Made by a program: the position numbers and the translations under genes. From Balneolia bacterium (GTDB lineage Bacteria > Bacteroidota > Rhodothermia > Balneolales > Cyclonatronaceae), in contig PXDL01000383.1 of assembly GCA_003566395.1 (NCBI GenBank), positions 1 to 7,598 of the forward strand: DNA of 7,598 nt, in the 5' to 3' direction. Every line of letters begins with the position of its first letter. Position 1 is the first letter of the stretch. Shown here piece by piece: positions 1 through 7,480 of the stretch. Under the pieces are notes generated by a model. The model searched no databases and was not told where the DNA came from. It was given only the letters and a program-made list of their open reading frames with translations.

Positions 1-2325
1 GGTGACGGACGGGTCTTTTATTCCGCCTGGGGACATGATGAGAGAACATGGTCGAATGATGGATTCAAAAAGCTTCTTGAAAACGCACTTCGCTGGACAG
101 CTGGGGATTGGGCGCTTGATGCAGATTTTTCAAAACCAGAGCTTACATTTGGCGAAGGTAAATTGCCGTACTATCCGGCTGGTGAAAGCTGGGGAACTGT
201 TGGTGACCCAATTACTGAAGTACAGCAGCCACTCAGTCCGGAAGAATCTATAGAACACATGGTAATGAGCCCGGATTTTGAAATTGTATTGTTTGCTTCT
301 GAACCTGATATCGTGAATCCAATTGATATGGCCTGGGATGAAAAAGGAAGGCTTTGGGTCCTCGAAACAGTAGATTATCCCAATGATTTCAAGGATGAGC
401 GTGTTGGAAATGACCGAATCAAAATTCTGGAAGACACGAATGGTGATGGAAAAGCCGATAATATCACACTCTTTGCCGATGGGTTGAATATTCCGACCTC
501 CCTTGTGCTTCACAACGGTGGTGTAATTGTAGCACAGGCACCTGATATTCTCTTTTTGAAAGATACTGATGGTGATGGTACCGCTGACCACAAAGAAGTA
601 ATGTTTACAGGATGGGGTGACTTCGACACTCACGCAGGTCCAAACAACTTCCACTATGGAATTGATAATCAGATTTGGGGAGCCGTAGGATACTCCGCAT
701 TCCAGGGAACGGTAGGTGGACAGGAACACTCATTTAGCAGTGGATTTTACCGTTTTGCACCTGATGCATCTTCTCTTGAATACATTTCCAACACCTCGAA
801 CAACACCTGGGGTCTCGGATTTAACGAAGAAGGAATGGTTTTTGGCTCTACGGCTAACCGAAATCCTGCAATGCACAGCGCGGTTCCAAATAGGTTTTAC
901 AGAGGTATACGCGGATCCGGCGGAACTCCGACACTTCCAATGATCTCAAATACGTCTGAAATCTATCCGATTATGAAGGAGATTCGTCAGGTGGATCAGC
1001 ACGGACACTATACTGCCGGCGCCGGATTTCATGTGTATACAGCAAGAAACTTTCCGGAAGAGTATTGGAATAAGCGGGCTTTTGTATCAGGACCCACAGG
1101 ACAGCTTTTAGGAGAGTTCAATCTTGAGGAGAGAGGAAGCAGCTATTATGCACATAACAGCTGGAACTTTATAGCAAGTTTGGATGAGTGGTTTTCACCA
1201 ATTCAGTCGAAAGTAGGTCCCGATGGTGCACTCTGGTTTATTGACTGGTATAATATCATCATCCAGCACAATCCGTTTCCGAACGGCTGGGAGCGTGGAG
1301 AAGGAAATGCTTATGTAACCGATATGCGTGATGTTGACCACGCCCGGATTTACAGAGTCGTATATAATGGAGATGAAAACGGAGGTGGTGACTTTAGTCT
1401 CGATAATGCAACTCCGGCTGATCTTGTGGATGCTCTTACTCACGACAATATGTTCTGGAGACTTACCGCTCAGCGTCTCCTTGTTGAGCGCGGTGAAAGC
1501 GATGTTCTGCCAGACCTTTATGATCTTGTTGAAGATAAATCAACGGATCAGCTTGGTTTAAACCCGGGAGCGCTGCACGCACTCTGGACAATTCACGGTC
1601 TTGGCGCACTGGACGGTAATAATTCAGATGCATTTGATGTTGCAAGTAAGGCGCTTCACCATCCTGCAAACTCGGTTCGGCGGGCTGCACTCATGACGCT
1701 GCCGCGAAATCAGCAGTCGCTTGACCTGATACTTGCATCAGACTTTGTGCCGAATATTGAGGTACCGGGAGACATGGGATACACGATGCCTGCTGTGACG
1801 ATGATGTCTTCGAATATGCATGTTCGCCTGGCGGCACTGCTTGCCATTGCAGAGATGCCGGAAAGTGAACAAGCGGGTAAAGCAGTTGCCGAAATGCTGG
1901 TTATGGAACAAAATGTGAGCGATCGCTGGCTCAGAGATGCGGGAACCGCTGCGGCAGCTCAGAACGACGTCAGTTTCCTGGATCATGTTTTCACGAAACA
2001 ACTGCCTGAAAATGCAGACAGCACCTACAAAGCGAATGTGGCTATACCGGTTGAAAGAGTTGCAAGACATTTTGCCCTGAGTGATGCAGATAATGGTAAA
2101 GTTGCGGGATACCTCTCTTCACTTCCGGATTTGGATGTTACGTTAGGCTCTGCATTTGTAGCAGGACTTGCCGAAGCGTGGCCGGAAGAGCAGGCTCCGC
2201 AGTTCACTCAGTCACAACATAATTCATTACGATCACTCAGATCTACTTTGTCTGAAGAGTATCACGAACATCTTGATGCACTTGCAGATAAGTGGGATTC
2301 AGCCAGTATATTTGGGAACAGATAG
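1..2325 (+). CDS. ThuA-like / PVC-type dehydrogenase / HEAT-like fusion protein (5' partial)
   Basis: The reading frame is open from base 1 to the TAG at 2323-2325, giving 774 residues with the N-terminus outside the window. Residues 1-40 match the end of a ThuA-like domain (GRVFYSAWGHDERTW, then NALRWTAGDW). Residues 95-455 resemble the Planctomycete/Verrucomicrobia-type 'membrane-bound dehydrogenase' domain, a relative of PQQ glucose/sorbosone dehydrogenases. Marks are GRLWVLETVDYPN (116-128), two Asp-rich calcium-loop-like motifs, DTNGDGKAD (145-153) and DTDGDGTAD (188-196), HAGPNN (211-216) and VGPDGALWFIDWY (405-417). Residues from about 470 are Ala/Leu-rich helices like HEAT repeats. 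No CxxCH haem motif, nor any cysteine, occurs in the visible part. The family is thought to oxidise sugars or related alcohols outside the cytoplasm, but substrate and cofactor are not shown here. An internal TTG at 163 is not the start, because homology continues upstream of it. The signal peptide would lie outside the window. Confidence 0.9.
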   Translation, partial: GDGRVFYSAWGHDERTWSNDGFKKLLENALRWTAGDWALDADFSKPELTFGEGKLPYYPAGESWGTVGDPITEVQQPLSPEESIEHMVMSPDFEIVLFASEPDIVNPIDMAWDEKGRLWVLETVDYPNDFKDERVGNDRIKILEDTNGDGKADNITLFADGLNIPTSLVLHNGGVIVAQAPDILFLKDTDGDGTADHKEVMFTGWGDFDTHAGPNNFHYGIDNQIWGAVGYSAFQGTVGGQEHSFSSGFYRFAPDASSLEYISNTSNNTWGLGFNEEGMVFGSTANRNPAMHSAVPNRFYRGIRGSGGTPTLPMISNTSEIYPIMKEIRQVDQHGHYTAGAGFHVYTARNFPEEYWNKRAFVSGPTGQLLGEFNLEERGSSYYAHNSWNFIASLDEWFSPIQSKVGPDGALWFIDWYNIIIQHNPFPNGWERGEGNAYVTDMRDVDHARIYRVVYNGDENGGGDFSLDNATPADLVDALTHDNMFWRLTAQRLLVERGESDVLPDLYDLVEDKSTDQLGLNPGALHALWTIHGLGALDGNNSDAFDVASKALHHPANSVRRAALMTLPRNQQSLDLILASDFVPNIEVPGDMGYTMPAVTMMSSNMHVRLAALLAIAEMPESEQAGKAVAEMLVMEQNVSDRWLRDAGTAAAAQNDVSFLDHVFTKQLPENADSTYKANVAIPVERVARHFALSDADNGKVAGYLSSLPDLDVTLGSAFVAGLAEAWPEEQAPQFTQSQHNSLRSLRSTLSEEYHEHLDALADKWDSASIFGNR

Positions 2326-2362
2326 ATCTCTTGATGAGTATCAGATAGAGCAGATTGAATGA

Positions 2363-2387
2363 ACCGGCGAAAACACGTTTCGCCGGT
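2363..2387 (+). terminator. Strong hairpin after the dehydrogenase gene; weak terminator or processing element
   Basis: ACCGGCGAAA (2363-2372) and TTTCGCCGGT (2378-2387) form a perfect 10-bp stem with a 5-nt loop, 37 bases after the stop codon. The sequence after it is AAATTTC, not a run of Ts, so intrinsic termination would be inefficient. It could be a partial terminator, or a structure that protects the 3' end of the upstream message and sets unequal amounts of dehydrogenase and cupredoxin. The rest of the 2326-2458 gap shows no promoter I can support. Confidence 0.55.
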
Positions 2388-2458
2388 AAATTTCAATATC
2401 AAACCAGAATCGTGATCAACCTGAATAGGTTTCAGCTTTTCACAAATAAAGAAATCAT

Positions 2459-3013
2459 ATGAAGAAGTTAAATTTTCAAATTATTGTAGCAGCTCTGCTG
2501 CTCATGTCTGTGGTTGCCACAGGATATGTGTTAAGTTCAGATAGCCTGGGCCACAGTAAACATTCAGTGGAATCGACTGCTGAGATGGATCATTCTGAAA
2601 TGGTTCACGTGACTACACGAAATGGCAAAACCGTTACGGTTGAACCTGGTGAAGTGCTTGAGATACGCTCTGAAGGAGCGGATTTGAGCTACGATATTAC
2701 AGAGATAAGGGCACAAGCGGGCAGCGAGCTCACCATTAAGTATATAAATACGAGCACCATGCCTCATAATATCCTTTTTGTATACACTGAGGAAGATATC
2801 AGAACAGTGGGTGTGGCTGCACTGCAGGCTTATCAAAATGAGTATGTCCCCGAAAATGAAATGGACAGAATTTTTGGGTATACCTCTCTTGCTGTACCTG
2901 GTGAAACAGTGGAGGTTACGATAACAGTACCCGAAGAACCGGGTTCTTATCCCTATATCTGTACCTATCCCGGCCATTTTACCCAGATGCAGGGACGCCT
3001 AATATCCAGGTAA
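2459..3013 (+). CDS. Exported azurin/plastocyanin-type cupredoxin
   Basis: This 184-residue protein is a type-1 copper electron carrier. The N-terminus has two lysines (2-3) and a hydrophobic stretch (about 5-25), which is a signal peptide or an uncleaved anchor; there is no lipobox cysteine. Residues 31-50 form a His/Met-rich linker (H32, H35, M43, H45, M48, H50). The cupredoxin fold covers about 52-184. The copper ligands are complete: H103 in MPHNILF, then C168, H173 and M177 in CTYPGHFTQM. The C-x4-H-x3-M spacing is that of azurin, and C168 is the only cysteine. It begins 133 bases after the dehydrogenase gene on the same strand. Relatives of that enzyme can carry fused haem or cupredoxin domains, so this protein is inferred to be its electron acceptor. 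The ATG at 2459 is chosen because the signal segment starts there; only a weak AAAGAA precedes it. A nitrosocyanin-like or copper-storage role cannot be excluded. Confidence 0.92.
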   Translation: MKKLNFQIIVAALLLMSVVATGYVLSSDSLGHSKHSVESTAEMDHSEMVHVTTRNGKTVTVEPGEVLEIRSEGADLSYDITEIRAQAGSELTIKYINTSTMPHNILFVYTEEDIRTVGVAALQAYQNEYVPENEMDRIFGYTSLAVPGETVEVTITVPEEPGSYPYICTYPGHFTQMQGRLISR

Positions 3014-3026
3014 ATTATTCCTCTTA

Positions 3027-3040
3027 CTTTTAATTAAAAG
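3027..3040. repeat. Perfect 14-bp AT-rich palindrome between cupredoxin and epimerase genes
   Basis: CTTTTAATTAAAAG equals its own reverse complement and lies 11 bases before the epimerase start codon. It could be a binding site for a dimeric regulator, but AT-rich palindromes of this size also arise by chance, and no second copy was noticed in the other gaps. Confidence 0.35.
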
Positions 3041-3051
3041 AACACATATCT

Positions 3052-3900
3052 ATGAAATTTGGTGTCAGTCTTTGGCTTTGGACGTCTCCGGTAACAAATG
3101 AAGTAATTGAAAATTACGCCCCGAAAATTGCTGAAATGGGTTTTGATACAGTCGAGCTTCCACTTGAAGATCCGGCTGCATTAGACTGTAAACGGGCCCG
3201 CCAAACCATCGAGAAAAACGGGCTTACGCTCACTACATGCGCGGCGATGGGGGGAGGCCGGGATTTAATACATCCCGATAAATCGGTAAGGGATGATGGA
3301 ATTCAATATATGAAGGATTCTCTTGATGCTGCTGAAAAGCTGGGTTCAACGCTTTTTGTAGGGCCGCTGGCATCTGAGGTTGGCCGATTGTGGCAGTCTG
3401 ATGATGTACAACGCGAAAAAGAGACCAGGCTTTTAGTTTCGCAGTTAAACGAGGTAGCGGACTATGCCGCCCAAAAAAACATTACAATCTGCCTGGAAGC
3501 GCTTAACCGGTTCGAAACCAGTTTTTTGAACTTGACAAGCCAGGTCAGCGATGTAGTTGAAAGGGTAGACCATCCAAACTGCAAGGTGATGATCGATCTT
3601 TTTCACGCCGGAATTGAAGAAAAAGATCTTGGAGATGCCATTCGAACAGCGGGTAAAAATCTTCATCACCTGCAGGTAGCTGAAAACGACAGGGGAACAC
3701 CGGGCACCGGGCAGTTCGACTGGGATGGAGTTGCTTCAGCCTTAAAAGAGATTGGGTACGACGGCCATGTTATCATTGAGACCTTTTCACCTGCTAATGA
3801 ACTTTTGGCAAAAGCGGCGGCTATCTGGCGCCCTCTTGCCGAGAGCCCCGATATTCTTGCAAAAGACGGACTCAAGTTCATGAAAAAGCTCTTGGGATAA
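3052..3900 (+). CDS. TIM-barrel sugar 3-epimerase/isomerase (tagatose/psicose 3-epimerase-like)
   Basis: This 282-residue protein has the usual length of the xylose-isomerase-like TIM-barrel (AP_endonuc_2) family. Motifs of the D-tagatose/D-psicose 3-epimerase group occur in order: the first strand MKFGVSLWLW (1-10), CLEALNRFE with E149 (147-155), VMIDLFHAGIEE with D182 and H185 (179-190), the block H206-L-Q-V-A-E-N-D-R214 followed by GTPGTGQ, and VIIETF with E243 (240-245). E149, D182 and E243 align with metal ligands, and R214 with the phosphate- or substrate-side arginine. The remaining metal ligand, His in the characterised epimerases, is Gln208 here; hydroxypyruvate isomerases also have Gln in this place, so the site need not be dead. 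The enzyme probably interconverts keto-sugars or keto-acids in the cytoplasm, with no signal peptide seen. The substrate cannot be assigned. The gene starts 38 bases after the cupredoxin stop and probably shares its transcript. Confidence 0.88.
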   Translation: MKFGVSLWLWTSPVTNEVIENYAPKIAEMGFDTVELPLEDPAALDCKRARQTIEKNGLTLTTCAAMGGGRDLIHPDKSVRDDGIQYMKDSLDAAEKLGSTLFVGPLASEVGRLWQSDDVQREKETRLLVSQLNEVADYAAQKNITICLEALNRFETSFLNLTSQVSDVVERVDHPNCKVMIDLFHAGIEEKDLGDAIRTAGKNLHHLQVAENDRGTPGTGQFDWDGVASALKEIGYDGHVIIETFSPANELLAKAAAIWRPLAESPDILAKDGLKFMKKLLG

Positions 3901-3995
3901 ACTCCTGCTATAACCAGGGCACACATACCAGGTCTGATGGGCCATTTTTAAAATATGCTACCTGCAGCAACTGAAATTCATAATTGAAAAAGTAC

Positions 3996-4002
3996 AGGAA
4001 AG
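3996..4002 (+). promoter_or_regulatory. Shine-Dalgarno-like site of the transketolase gene
   Basis: AGGAAAG lies six bases before the ATG at 4009 and supports that start. It stands out because the neighbouring genes have only AT-rich leaders without a clear purine-rich site. Confidence 0.55.
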
Positions 4003-4008
4003 ATCTGC

Positions 4009-6012
4009 ATGCCAAAAAAAAATCTCGACACGCTATCTGTAAATACGATACGGTTTCTGTCTGCTGATGCAGTTGAAACAGCAAATTCGGGCCACCCTGG
4101 TATGCCGATGGGAATGGCTGACGCTGCATATGTTCTCTGGACTAAATTCCTGAAGCACAGTCCGGGTAATCCAAAGTGGTTTAACAGGGATCGATTCGTT
4201 CTTTCTGCAGGTCACGGCTCAATGCTGCTTTATAGCCTGCTGCACCTCACAGGATATGATCTATCACTGAAAGAGATTAAGAATTTCAGACAATTGCACA
4301 GCATCACCCCGGGGCATCCGGAATTTGGACTCACGCCCGGTGTTGAAACAACCACCGGACCACTTGGTCAGGGCTTTGCAACCGGCGTGGGCATGGCAAT
4401 GGCTGAAGCTCATCTGGCTGCACGTTTTAATAAAACGAACCGCTCGCTGATTGATCACTATACGTACGCCATAGTCAGTGATGGCGATCTCATGGAGGGT
4501 ATCAGCCATGAAGCGGCTTCGCTTGCCGGTCATCTGAAGCTGGGTAAATTGATCTATCTGTACGATTCAAACCAAATTACGATTGATGGATCCACAGAGA
4601 TATCATTTACGGAGAATGTCGGTAAACGTTTTGAAGCATACAACTGGCATGTTATTGAGGCAGATGGGCATGATCATGAAGAAATCGAGTCAGCGATCCG
4701 GAAGGGGCAAGCTGAACTAGATAAACCCACACTGATTGTATGCAAAACTACCATAGGGTACGGCAGTCCCAATAAAGAGGGGAGTTCATCTTCGCACGGG
4801 GCACCACTGGGTGAGGAAGAGTTACGACTCACAAAAAAGAACCTCGATTGGGACCCGGACGCAATGTTCCATATTCCCGATGAGGTGAAGACTCATTTCC
4901 GGTCTACAGTCGGAAAAGGGGAAGTTCTTGAAAAGTCATGGAATGAAGAGCTGGAAAAATTCAGGCAGGAATCTCCTGAATTAGCCTCTGAATTAGATAC
5001 GATGCTATCCAGGTCTCTGCCGGAGAACCTGGAAGAACTACTGCCCGTTTTTGAGCCTGATGAAAAAGGACTTGCAACCCGAAAAGCGTCTCAACAGGTA
5101 CTTGATTCAATTGCAGCTCATATACCATCTCTGTTTGGCGGTTCGGCAGATCTGAAAGCCAGTAACCTGACGGGACTTAAGGACCGCGGTGATTTCCTGC
5201 CGGGATCATATGAGGGGCAGAATGTGAACTATGGCGTTAGAGAACACGGCATGGGAGCGGCTATGAACGGTATCTCTCTGCACGGCGGACTCATTCCATT
5301 TGGCGGAACATTTTTGATCTTTTCAGATTACTGCCGTCCGGCTATCCGTATTGCGGCGCTATCGAAAATACCGGCTATTTATGTGTTCACGCACGATAGT
5401 ATCGGTCTTGGTGAGGATGGCCCCACGCATCAGCCTGTCGAACACCTGGCGGCATTGCGCGCTATTCCAAATACGCTTGTTCTGCGTCCCGCAGATGCCA
5501 ATGAAACCGTTTGGGCCTGGAAAACCGCTCTTGAGAATGAAGAAGGCCCGTCACTTCTGGCGCTTACCAGACAAGCTCTGCCCACATTCGACAGGCCGGA
5601 GAATGCGCCCGCATCGATGGTGCAGAAAGGTGCTTATATCCTGAAAGACGCATCCGATGGAAAACCGGAAATTATTTTGATGGGATCCGGTTCTGAAGTT
5701 AGCATTGCGATGGATGCGGCGAATGAATTGATCTCAAAAGGCAGGAAAGTGCGGGTAGTGAGTGTGCCGAGCTGGGAGCTGTTTAAAAAGCAGCCGGACG
5801 ATTACAAAGAGAAGGTATTCCCGCCGTCAGTAACGAAAAGAGTGGCTGTTGAAGCGGGTGTAACACTTGGGTGGAAGCAGTGGCTTGGGAAAGACGGAGT
5901 TGTGATCGGTATCGATCGGTTCGGCGAATCGGCCCCCTATGAAGAGGTTTACAAACATTTAGGAATTACGTCTGAAAATATTGTGAAAGAGGCGATGAAA
6001 TTGCTCAGTTAA
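4009..6012 (+). CDS. tkt: Transketolase
   Basis: This is a full-length, 667-residue transketolase, close in size to Escherichia coli TktA. It moves two-carbon ketol units between sugar phosphates in the non-oxidative pentose phosphate pathway, using thiamine diphosphate and a divalent metal. Key sites are intact: H29 in SGHPG, H69 in SAGHG, H103 in TPGHPE, the TPP/metal motif from SDGDLMEG (157-164) to N188 in YDSNQITIDG, H264 in SSHGAPLG, the catalytic glutamate E412 in REHGMGAAMNG, the GEDGPTHQP motif with D470 and H474 (468-476), and the phosphate-binding R521. Domains are the N-terminal PP domain (about 1-330), the Pyr domain (about 350-525) and the C-terminal domain (about 540-667). It lies 108 bases after the epimerase gene on the same strand. 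Nothing suggests truncation or altered chemistry. Whether it is the only copy in the genome or one specialised to this locus cannot be seen. Confidence 0.97.
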   Translation: MPKKNLDTLSVNTIRFLSADAVETANSGHPGMPMGMADAAYVLWTKFLKHSPGNPKWFNRDRFVLSAGHGSMLLYSLLHLTGYDLSLKEIKNFRQLHSITPGHPEFGLTPGVETTTGPLGQGFATGVGMAMAEAHLAARFNKTNRSLIDHYTYAIVSDGDLMEGISHEAASLAGHLKLGKLIYLYDSNQITIDGSTEISFTENVGKRFEAYNWHVIEADGHDHEEIESAIRKGQAELDKPTLIVCKTTIGYGSPNKEGSSSSHGAPLGEEELRLTKKNLDWDPDAMFHIPDEVKTHFRSTVGKGEVLEKSWNEELEKFRQESPELASELDTMLSRSLPENLEELLPVFEPDEKGLATRKASQQVLDSIAAHIPSLFGGSADLKASNLTGLKDRGDFLPGSYEGQNVNYGVREHGMGAAMNGISLHGGLIPFGGTFLIFSDYCRPAIRIAALSKIPAIYVFTHDSIGLGEDGPTHQPVEHLAALRAIPNTLVLRPADANETVWAWKTALENEEGPSLLALTRQALPTFDRPENAPASMVQKGAYILKDASDGKPEIILMGSGSEVSIAMDAANELISKGRKVRVVSVPSWELFKKQPDDYKEKVFPPSVTKRVAVEAGVTLGWKQWLGKDGVVIGIDRFGESAPYEEVYKHLGITSENIVKEAMKLLS

Positions 6013-6087
6013 TATTGATGAATCAGGTATTGTTTGGCAACATAACAGACTTTTAAACCAATAACTCTAAAATAAACAACTAAGACT

Positions 6088-7218
6088 ATGGCGAAAAAAC
6101 AGGTAAATATTGCGCTTCTGGGACTTGGCTTTGGAGCTGAATTTATTCCCATCTATCAAAAGCATCCTAACGCAAATATGTATGCTATTTGTCAGCGTAC
6201 GGAATCGGAGCTGAATAAAATTGGCGACGAATTTGGCGTGGATAAGCGTTACACATCCTATGAAGAACTTTTGAAAGATCCCGATGTAGACGCTGTACAC
6301 ATTAACACACCAATCCAGATGCATGCCGAGCATACGCTGATGGCTCTGCGTGCCGGAAAGCATGTGTCCTGTACCGTTCCGATGGCAACAACGGTTGAGG
6401 ATTGCAAAGAGATTGTCGAAACGGTTAAGAAGACCGGCTTGAAGTACACGATGGCTGAAACAGTAGTTTACAGCCGCGAATTCCTGTTTGTAAAGGAGAT
6501 GTACGACAATGGTGAACTTGGAGATATTCAGTACCTGCAGGCAAGCCATCCGCAGGATATGGAAGGCTGGCCGGAGTATTGGGAGCGTATGAAGCCGATG
6601 CATTACGCCACGCACGTAGTAAGTCCTGTTCTTGGTTTGATGAACAAATCTGCTGAGTACGTATCCTGTTTTGGGTCAGGGAAGATCAGCGATGATTTGA
6701 TTGAAAAATCCGGCTGCCCGTTTGCCGTTGAATCCGCACACATCAAGCTGCTCGATTCTGATGTGTCAGCTCATATTTACCGGTCTCTGTTTGATACTGC
6801 CCGTCAGTATCGCGAAAGTTTTGACGCCTACGGTACAAAGAAATCATTCGAATGGCCGCTTATTGAAGGGGAAGAGCCGGTAATCCATACGGCTAAAAAG
6901 CCTGAACCTGAAATTCCGGAGCGCGTGAAAGTGCCGGATTACGGACACCTGCTGCCGAAGGAAATTCAATCGTTTACCCAGGCGGGTGTTTACGATGCAG
7001 AAGACCAGGCTCACCTCTCATTTATTCAGGGTGCGGGCCACGGGGGATCACATCCTCACCTTGCGCACGAATTTATTTCAGCGATTGTGGAAGACCGGGA
7101 TCCCTATCCGAATGCGGTTCAGTCGGCAAACTGGACATGTGTTGGATTGCTGGCGCACGAGTCTGCTATGAACGGCGGAGAGATCAAAAAACTCCCTGAG
7201 TTTACACTCTCCAAGTAG
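6088..7218 (+). CDS. Gfo/Idh/MocA family oxidoreductase with altered EKP motif
   Basis: This 376-residue protein belongs to the NAD(P)-dependent sugar/inositol dehydrogenase family. The N-terminal Rossmann domain (about 5-125) has a nucleotide-binding loop GLGFGAEF (12-19), VDAVHINTP (67-75) and AGKHVSCTVPMATT (89-102). The C-terminal alpha/beta domain (about 126-376) has H172 and H176 in MHYATHVVSP and the late HPHLAHEFISAI segment. In typical members the second motif reads E-K-P, with the lysine helping catalysis; here residues 96-98 are T-V-P, so that lysine is missing. The codons are ACC GTT CCG in an otherwise intact frame. The fold call is firm, but the substrate is unknown. The protein could still oxidise or reduce a sugar with another catalytic residue, or bind without turnover. 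No Tat or Sec signal is seen, so it is probably cytoplasmic. It starts 75 bases after the transketolase gene, in an AT-rich leader without a Shine-Dalgarno, and a strong terminator follows. Confidence 0.93.
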   Translation: MAKKQVNIALLGLGFGAEFIPIYQKHPNANMYAICQRTESELNKIGDEFGVDKRYTSYEELLKDPDVDAVHINTPIQMHAEHTLMALRAGKHVSCTVPMATTVEDCKEIVETVKKTGLKYTMAETVVYSREFLFVKEMYDNGELGDIQYLQASHPQDMEGWPEYWERMKPMHYATHVVSPVLGLMNKSAEYVSCFGSGKISDDLIEKSGCPFAVESAHIKLLDSDVSAHIYRSLFDTARQYRESFDAYGTKKSFEWPLIEGEEPVIHTAKKPEPEIPERVKVPDYGHLLPKEIQSFTQAGVYDAEDQAHLSFIQGAGHGGSHPHLAHEFISAIVEDRDPYPNAVQSANWTCVGLLAHESAMNGGEIKKLPEFTLSK

Positions 7219-7232
7219 ATAATTGATGAATT

Positions 7233-7272
7233 AAAATCAGGCAGAGATAGATTTCCTGCCTGATTTTTTTTT
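7233..7272 (+). terminator. Strong rho-independent terminator after the Gfo/Idh/MocA gene
   Basis: AAAATCAGGCAG (7233-7244) and CTGCCTGATTTT (7256-7267) form a perfect 12-bp stem with an 11-nt loop. The T run covers 7264-7272, nine bases. It starts 14 bases after the stop codon and ends the + strand block. Read on the other strand, the stem is followed by AATT-rich sequence, so it may also stop transcription from the convergent - strand gene. Confidence 0.92.
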
Positions 7273-7310
7273 AATCTGGGTTTAAGATAAATATGAAAAG
7301 AAGGTCGAAA

Positions 7311-7447
7311 TCTGTCAGCACCTACTGGATCTGACAGCGTTGAGGTTACGAGTAAGTTGCTCAGTTATAAAATAAATCTATGCTCTGAACCAACGCTGAC
7401 CGAAACCCGGAAAAGCTCCGGGAATGCTCTGGTCTTACTCGCTACCT
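7311..7447. repeat. Gene-free region rich in inverted repeats (possible foldback element or structured RNA)
   Basis: Several complementary pairs occur between the terminator and the convergent gene: CTGTCAG (7312-7318) with CTGACAG (7331-7337); CAGCGTTG (7335-7342) with CAACGCTG (7391-7398); a 14-nt arm (7343-7356) with 7434-7447, matching at 12 of 14 positions; and CCCGGA (7406-7411) with TCCGGG (7417-7422). The second and third pairs cross, so they are either alternatives or a pseudoknot. A short direct repeat, ATGCTCTG, is also present near 7380 and 7424. No ORF is convincing here on either strand. It could be a small mobile repeat remnant, an RNA, or the 3' untranslated region of the - strand gene. 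The family is not recognised. Confidence 0.4.
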
Positions 7448-7480
7448 AAAGCATGACACGGCACAAGTCTCGTAGGCTGA

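Noticed and set aside
130..729. A 199-residue open frame on the - strand
   Set aside because: It lies wholly opposite the dehydrogenase gene, and its product shows no recognisable motif.
163..2325. The dehydrogenase gene starting at the TTG at 163
   Set aside because: The same frame is open to base 1 and the residues before 163 match a ThuA-like C-terminus, so the start lies outside the window.
2421..2439. Small hairpin CTGAA/TTCAG followed by CTTTT, considered as a terminator
   Set aside because: The 5-bp AT-containing stem is too weak to support a call.
2564..2977. A 137-residue open frame on the - strand
   Set aside because: It is antisense to the cupredoxin gene, whose copper ligands and export segment show the real frame.
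6013..6087. Bacteroidota-type promoter (TTTG with TAnnTTTG) before the Gfo/Idh/MocA gene
   Set aside because: A TTTG occurs at 6033-6036, but no TAnnTTTG match lies at the right distance.
6067..6615. A 182-residue open frame on the - strand
   Set aside because: It is antisense to the well-supported Gfo/Idh/MocA gene and has no recognisable domain.
7406..7422. CCCGGA/TCCGGG hairpin as terminator of the - strand gene
   Set aside because: The - strand sequence after it is TTTCGG, not a T run; it is kept only as part of the structured region.
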